64,000 nucleotides of DNA from Chloromonas sp. AAM2 (Eukaryota; Chlorophyta; Chlorophyceae; Chlamydomonadales; Chlamydomonadaceae). The DNA is taken from positions 150,022 to 214,021 of the forward strand of contig QAXH01006562.1 of NCBI GenBank assembly GCA_004335635.1, written 5' to 3'. Both the position numbers and the translations under genes were made by a program. The notes under the pieces were generated by a model, which was given only the letters and a program-made list of their open reading frames with translations, ran no database searches and was not told the origin of the DNA. Below are positions 60,291 to 64,000 of this stretch, piece after piece. Position 1 is the stretch's first letter, and each line of letters begins with the position of its first letter.

Positions 60291-62624
60291 TCATGGGCGC
60301 AGGACTGTCAAGCAGACATCGTTTCCAGAAACGATCTTCAGATTGGCCCATGTGGGATCCATGCACAGACGTGCCCCCTTTATGCCCCTCACCATGAGCC
60401 AGGGTGTCCAGGGGTCCTCGAGGGCAGGCGTGCGGCGGTAGCCCATGCGAAGGTACAGCTGCATGGCGGCCACGTTCTTGGGGTTGCAGTGAAGCCCTGC
60501 ACACAATGCAAAGCCAGTTGTGAACACCCATGTGTGTCTTAGCAGCTTCCAAAGGCATGCAAGCAACGTAGCTTGTGGGCAGACGCAATTGTTGTGGGTC
60601 CATGGGCTCAGGTCCACATCGGCATTTGAAAGCGCACAAGCACAACAGGAGCTACCCACATGTCAAGTGCAGCCAAAAATGACTTACTGACATCGGGCAC
60701 CCAACAAGCTCTAGTGTGGTGATCTGGTGCTTGTCCATGGAGCAAGGTTTGCAGCGCCAGCCAAGAACTGCTGCATCTTTCAAGACACAGCGCGCATGCC
60801 CGAATTGCCTTGCTACTTGCCTATGGCCCTGCAGCCCCAGTCTCTCGCCAGGGCCTCGGTGGACTCCATGAGGGCCCGAGCCACACCCTGGCGCCGGGCG
60901 GAGGGCAACACGGCCACATTGCACACGTAGGCGATACCTGAAGCGCGGGGAAAGCAGCAAGGCAAGCGCTGAGAGTTTGGAGGTGCCTGTGCTCAGCTGC
61001 AATGTGTTAACCAGGCTTGATAACTAGGCTTGATAACAGCTTATAAAACGCAGCAAGTCAAGTAGGCTGAATGAGGCCTGGGTGGTCATCGGGCTGTCAT
61101 TGGACTTGTAATGTGCTGAATTCTGAGCAACAATCTCAGAAAGTGCTGCAGTGGCTGCAACTTGGCTCGTCCCTCACCTTCCCGCCTTGACCAGCCCATG
61201 GCGTTGTCCCGGAATACATCCAGGGTGCGTGCAGGGACGCGGTCACCAAAACTGTGCGCAGCGCACACCAGTGAACACGTAACCACACAGTGTGGACTGA
61301 TGGGTGGCGCAAACCAACAACACACAAAACTGTGCACAGAGCACACCAATAACAACATGCAACTGCGCAGTGTGTGGACGGATCACTAAGAGGTAGCGCA
61401 AGACCAACAGCACAACCTGTGTTTGGTGCGAACGTCCGCACCGACAGACTGTGTCAGCCTGATCCAGCCATGCTTGCCGGCCTTTCCTTACTTGTCCAGA
61501 TTCGCCACTGCCAGCATGTGGTAGTCCTCTGCTGGCATGCCCACCCCTGAGCGAGACGTGGGTGCTACAAACGGCGTGAGGGCAGTGGTCATTCGCTGCT
61601 GCAGGCCCGCCTCAGCCAGAGCTTCCACTGCACCAAGCGCCTCTGTAGCCAGTATCAGTGGCTGCGGGGTGCCGGGAGCAGAAAGGTCGTTGCTTTGCTG
61701 CTCGTGCTGTGTGCTGCTGTCCGCGCTGTGGTCTGCTGTTTGGGCGGGTTGCTGCGCTGAGGCTGTGGCAGTGCACGCAATCAGCATGGCAGTCCTGCAG
61801 AAGAGCAGCGGGCATGGGTTGAATCCAGGGAACAGCATGTGAAGCGTGTGTACCAGAGTGCACTGTACAACAGGTAACCTGCAAAAAAACAAAGTTTGCC
61901 AGTTCTGGGACAATTTTGAAACTGTCACTGGAACCAGTGTGTGTTGAAATTATGAGTGTCTTGACCAACACACAGGTCTTGGAACTATCGCACACATACA
62001 CATCAGGATAACCCAGAATGCGTATCACCACTAGTGAGTCGCACACACAAATTGTCCCAGAACTGGCAAACATCTTTTTTTTGCACAGACATGGGATGCT
62101 CAGTGTGAGACCCCATGCCAAACTCGTTACGCAATCCTATCACAACTTGGTCGCATAACAGCGCATTATTCTGATGATGTGTAAGCAGCATGATGTGTCC
62201 CAGTCTGCCTAGCTTGTACTTACCTGCCATGACCAGCGCGTTGGATGGAATCGTTGACGTGCATGCATTGAACACAATCTACTCGCTGGCTGACACGCTT
62301 GAATGCATGGAGGGCGCTCCGCCACTCGCTGGGTAGGGCTGCTTCGATATCAATCCATGGCTTGCGAGGCATGGCCACCCCTGCTGGCTGTGAATCGTCT
62401 GCATGATGGACCGGGCTATCATAGAAAGTCCTGCATGCCACGTCTGCACATGCCCAGTACTCCACTGGCTTGGCTATGCGGATGTCCAAAGTAGGCTGCC
62501 TTACGGGCGCTTGCACCTGAAGCGCCTGGCAAACTGAGGTGCAACATCTACTGTCAACACCCTTGCTCCTGCGAGATGCAGGATGGGCTGTTGCTGGACG
62601 GTGCTGCTGCTGAGGTAGCCGCAT
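60291..62624 (-). CDS. GNAT-family N-acetyltransferase, probably plastid
   Basis: Five minus-strand exons at 62224-62624, 61492-61794, 61178-61251, 60821-60937 and 60291-60496 total 1101 nt, giving 366 residues. The first 40 or so residues are basic and rich in Ser, Arg and Gln, consistent with a plastid transit peptide. Then come LDIRIAKPVEYWACADVAC and, after a Gln/Thr/Ser-rich insert, FGDRVPARTLDVFRDN. The acetyl-CoA site is in exon 4: YVCNVAVLPSARRQGVARAL, with the R-x-x-G-x-A loop. Exon 5 adds LHCNPKNVAAMQLYLRMGY, the usual NxxAxxLYxxxGF helix. The family transfers acetyl from acetyl-CoA to protein N termini, lysines or small amines; plant plastid GNATs have a similar layout. The intron between exons 4 and 5 needs a GC-AG donor (G|GCAAGT). 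The 3' end is uncertain because a GT donor at 60392 (CTCATG|GTGAGG) could lead to another exon. Confidence 0.8.
61880..62085. mobile_element. MITE-like element (both ends) in an intron
   Basis: A 206-bp element with a TGCAAAAAAAC start and AGTTTGCCAGTTCTGGGACA on the left, and CCCAGAACTGGCAAACATC, a T run and GCA on the right. The left arm includes CACTGGAACCAGTG. It sits in the first intron of the GNAT gene. Confidence 0.7.
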
Positions 62625-62772
62625 GTGCTCCTGTGCAACATCATGGGATGATGGTCAGGCGCACATGTGAGCAAGCATCTCAGGTGCACTGATGCGGTTA
62701 TGCATGCCTTGTCTGTCTTGCGTTCCCCGCCGGCCTACTGCATTGGTCATGCACTCACAGCCTCAGGGACAG

Positions 62773-63000
62773 TCAGTGCCCGTTAGCGCCGCGGGCATGA
62801 AGCAGAGCAACAGAAGAGGATGAGACTTCTGATGTGCCGTTTCGAGATTGACAGATGTGGCAGGAGATCGCAGGAAGATATCTGACGATGATGGCTTCCA
62901 AAGCCTGGCGATGCAGCTTGGCCCGCCGCTCTGATTGAAAGTTCGCTCCATCAGCCTCAACGAGATACTCCGCCAACTCAGGTCTCACACTCACAAGGCA
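62773..63000 (-). CDS. Possible minus-strand exon, unknown
   Basis: The frame reads VRPELAEYLVEADGANFQSERRAKLHRQALEAI in part, then a Ser-rich end and a stop at 62773. Its amino-acid make-up looks more coding-like than surrounding frames, but there is no ATG and only weak acceptors upstream. It could be the last exon of a gene whose other exons lie further right, or chance. Confidence 0.25.
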   Translation of the reverse strand, partial: CLVSVRPELAEYLVEADGANFQSERRAKLHRQALEAIIVRYLPAISCHICQSRNGTSEVSSSSVALLHARGANGH

Positions 63001-63592
63001 ATGATAACTGCTCAACTACCTCCTAGTCTGGATACACCAGCCAAACACAGGGCAGTGCTAATGTTAATGGCAGCTTGAATTTGAAAGAACAGGCAACTAA
63101 AGAGAGCGAAGAGACGTACCATTTAAGGGGGCCTTTCACCTTCCATTGCACAGAGAATAAGCGCAGTCTGCTAGCCTGACGTCAATTGCATTGATCTCAA
63201 TGGATTGCAAGGACGAAGTGCACACCACTGGGTTGAACGGTGGGTTATACGGTGGCGTTTGCGTGTGCAGTGGCGACATCCAAAGCCAGTATTGCTTTGA
63301 TCAACGGCTACACCAGGCAGAGGCCTGCCAGCTGACTATCAAGGCCAAGTTTGGACAGGTGGTGTCTATGGCAACGCCTGCAGTATTTGGTTGCTCTGCG
63401 CAATCCCAACCAAGTCATTCCGGGTGGCTGGCACCAGCGTCAATGCCTGAATGGCTGGCCCAAGAGAGGTGCTGCAAAGGGCTTAGCTGAACCGCATCAG
63501 CCACGCCCCTTGATATTCTAAGTCACTGATGGCATGGGTCACGGTAGGTTGTCACACAGGTGAAATGGTACACGTCCGTCAGGTTGGGGCAA

Positions 63593-63652
63593 AAACAAGA
63601 AGTTTGCCAGTTCTGGGACAATTCCTGGGAGTACCACTGGAATTGGTGTGAT
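63593..63652. mobile_element. MITE-like element, left end
   Basis: An A run with AAGAAGTTTGCC, then CTGGGACAATTCCTGGGAGT and ACCACTGGAATTGG. It is the direct counterpart of the inverted end at 52616-52682. Confidence 0.6.
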
Positions 63653-63656
63653 AAGA

Positions 63657-63785
63657 GGGCGGTCACACGTACCAATTTGACTTTCAATTTGGGTTCCAAT
63701 TTGGGTTCCAATTTGCCTTTTTTGCGGTCACACGGCCAATTTGGCCTCCAATTTGACTTTCAATTGAGGGTCTAATTGAAAGGCT
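63657..63785. repeat. CAATTTG-rich repeated segment
   Basis: The motif CCAATTTG or TCAATTTG occurs about seven times, with GGGTTCCAATTT twice in a row and TTTGACTTTCAATT twice. GCGGTCACAC occurs at 63659 and 63725. The composition is unlike the surrounding DNA. No coding is evident. Confidence 0.65.
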
Positions 63786-63950
63786 AATTAAGGGGGGGTG
63801 GGGTTATTTTGACTTTCAATAGGCGGTGTCCGTTTGACTTGAAACTTTGGGGGTTGCCCCCAAAACGGTTAGAAACAGCCCCGGTCAAGTCAAATTTGAC
63901 TTTCACGCGGTATGACCGGCACATCTCGGTATGACCAGCATTCACCCAAG

Positions 63951-64000
63951 ATGAAGGGTGGCACTGCTGCTGCTGTGGCTGCTGTGGCCAATGCCCGCCG
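63951..64000 (+). CDS. Possible start of a gene cut by the window end
   Basis: An ATG at 63951 opens MKGGTAAAVAAVANAR to the end of the window. The Ala-rich, GC-rich codons resemble the starts of organelle-targeted proteins seen elsewhere in this window. Only 50 bases are available, so this is very weak. Confidence 0.2.
   Translation, partial: MKGGTAAAVAAVANAR

Overview
The window is nuclear DNA of a eukaryote, most probably a chlorophyte green alga. Every gene is split by many short GT-AG introns whose acceptors mostly read TGCAG. Coding exons are GC-rich, intergenic DNA is not. The gene set includes a nucleus-encoded plastid ribosomal protein uS5 with a very long N-terminal extension (a green-algal trait), a plastid-type GNAT, a mitochondrial ribosomal protein mS33 and an axonemal-dynein-type thioredoxin light chain, which suggests a lineage that has or had flagella. 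I cannot name the genus. There is one assembly gap (47 N at 1098-1144).

Layout. 1-2295: no firm gene, with a weak transposase-like trace around the gap. 2296-3776 (+): last four recognisable exons of nucleoporin Nup93. 6233-12553 (-): nine-exon gene for a 1425-aa disordered protein. 12869-16204 (+): ARF-GAP of the ARFGAP2/3 (Glo3) type. 17150-18730 (+): small secreted protein of unknown function. 19047-19769 (-): LC3/LC5-type thioredoxin, divergent from 19951-21763 (+), a small basic protein with FRG1-like ends. 23057-26586 (-): coiled-coil protein ending in a J-domain-like HPD segment. 27176-33993 (+): Hel2/ZNF598-type RING and zinc-finger protein joined to an NFX1-type R3H C terminus, with a 26-bp duplication that breaks the frame. 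37202-37925 (-): mS33. 38544-42492 (+): modular protein with PHAGK repeats. 45032-52066 (+): Ser/Pro-rich 1839-aa protein with SPGPxxSPxK repeats. 54864-58347 (+): plastid uS5. 60291-62624 (-): GNAT acetyltransferase. For each full-length exon chain the summed coding length is a multiple of three; the one exception is the Hel2-like gene, which is out by exactly its duplication.

Four gene pairs are divergent with short shared upstream regions (12554-12868, 19770-19950, 26587-27175, 37926-38543). The genes do not form one pathway. They cover nuclear pore, vesicle traffic, translation quality control, organellar ribosomes and probable axonemal parts.

The most distinctive non-coding content is a short interspersed element with inverted ends (core TTTGCCAGTTCTGGGACAAT). 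I count about 20 copies of its end in 64 kb, in both orientations, several of them inside introns, and one end is amplified as a 42-bp tandem array. There is also a 1.5-kb foldback structure (42844-44389), two further dispersed repeat families and several minisatellites.
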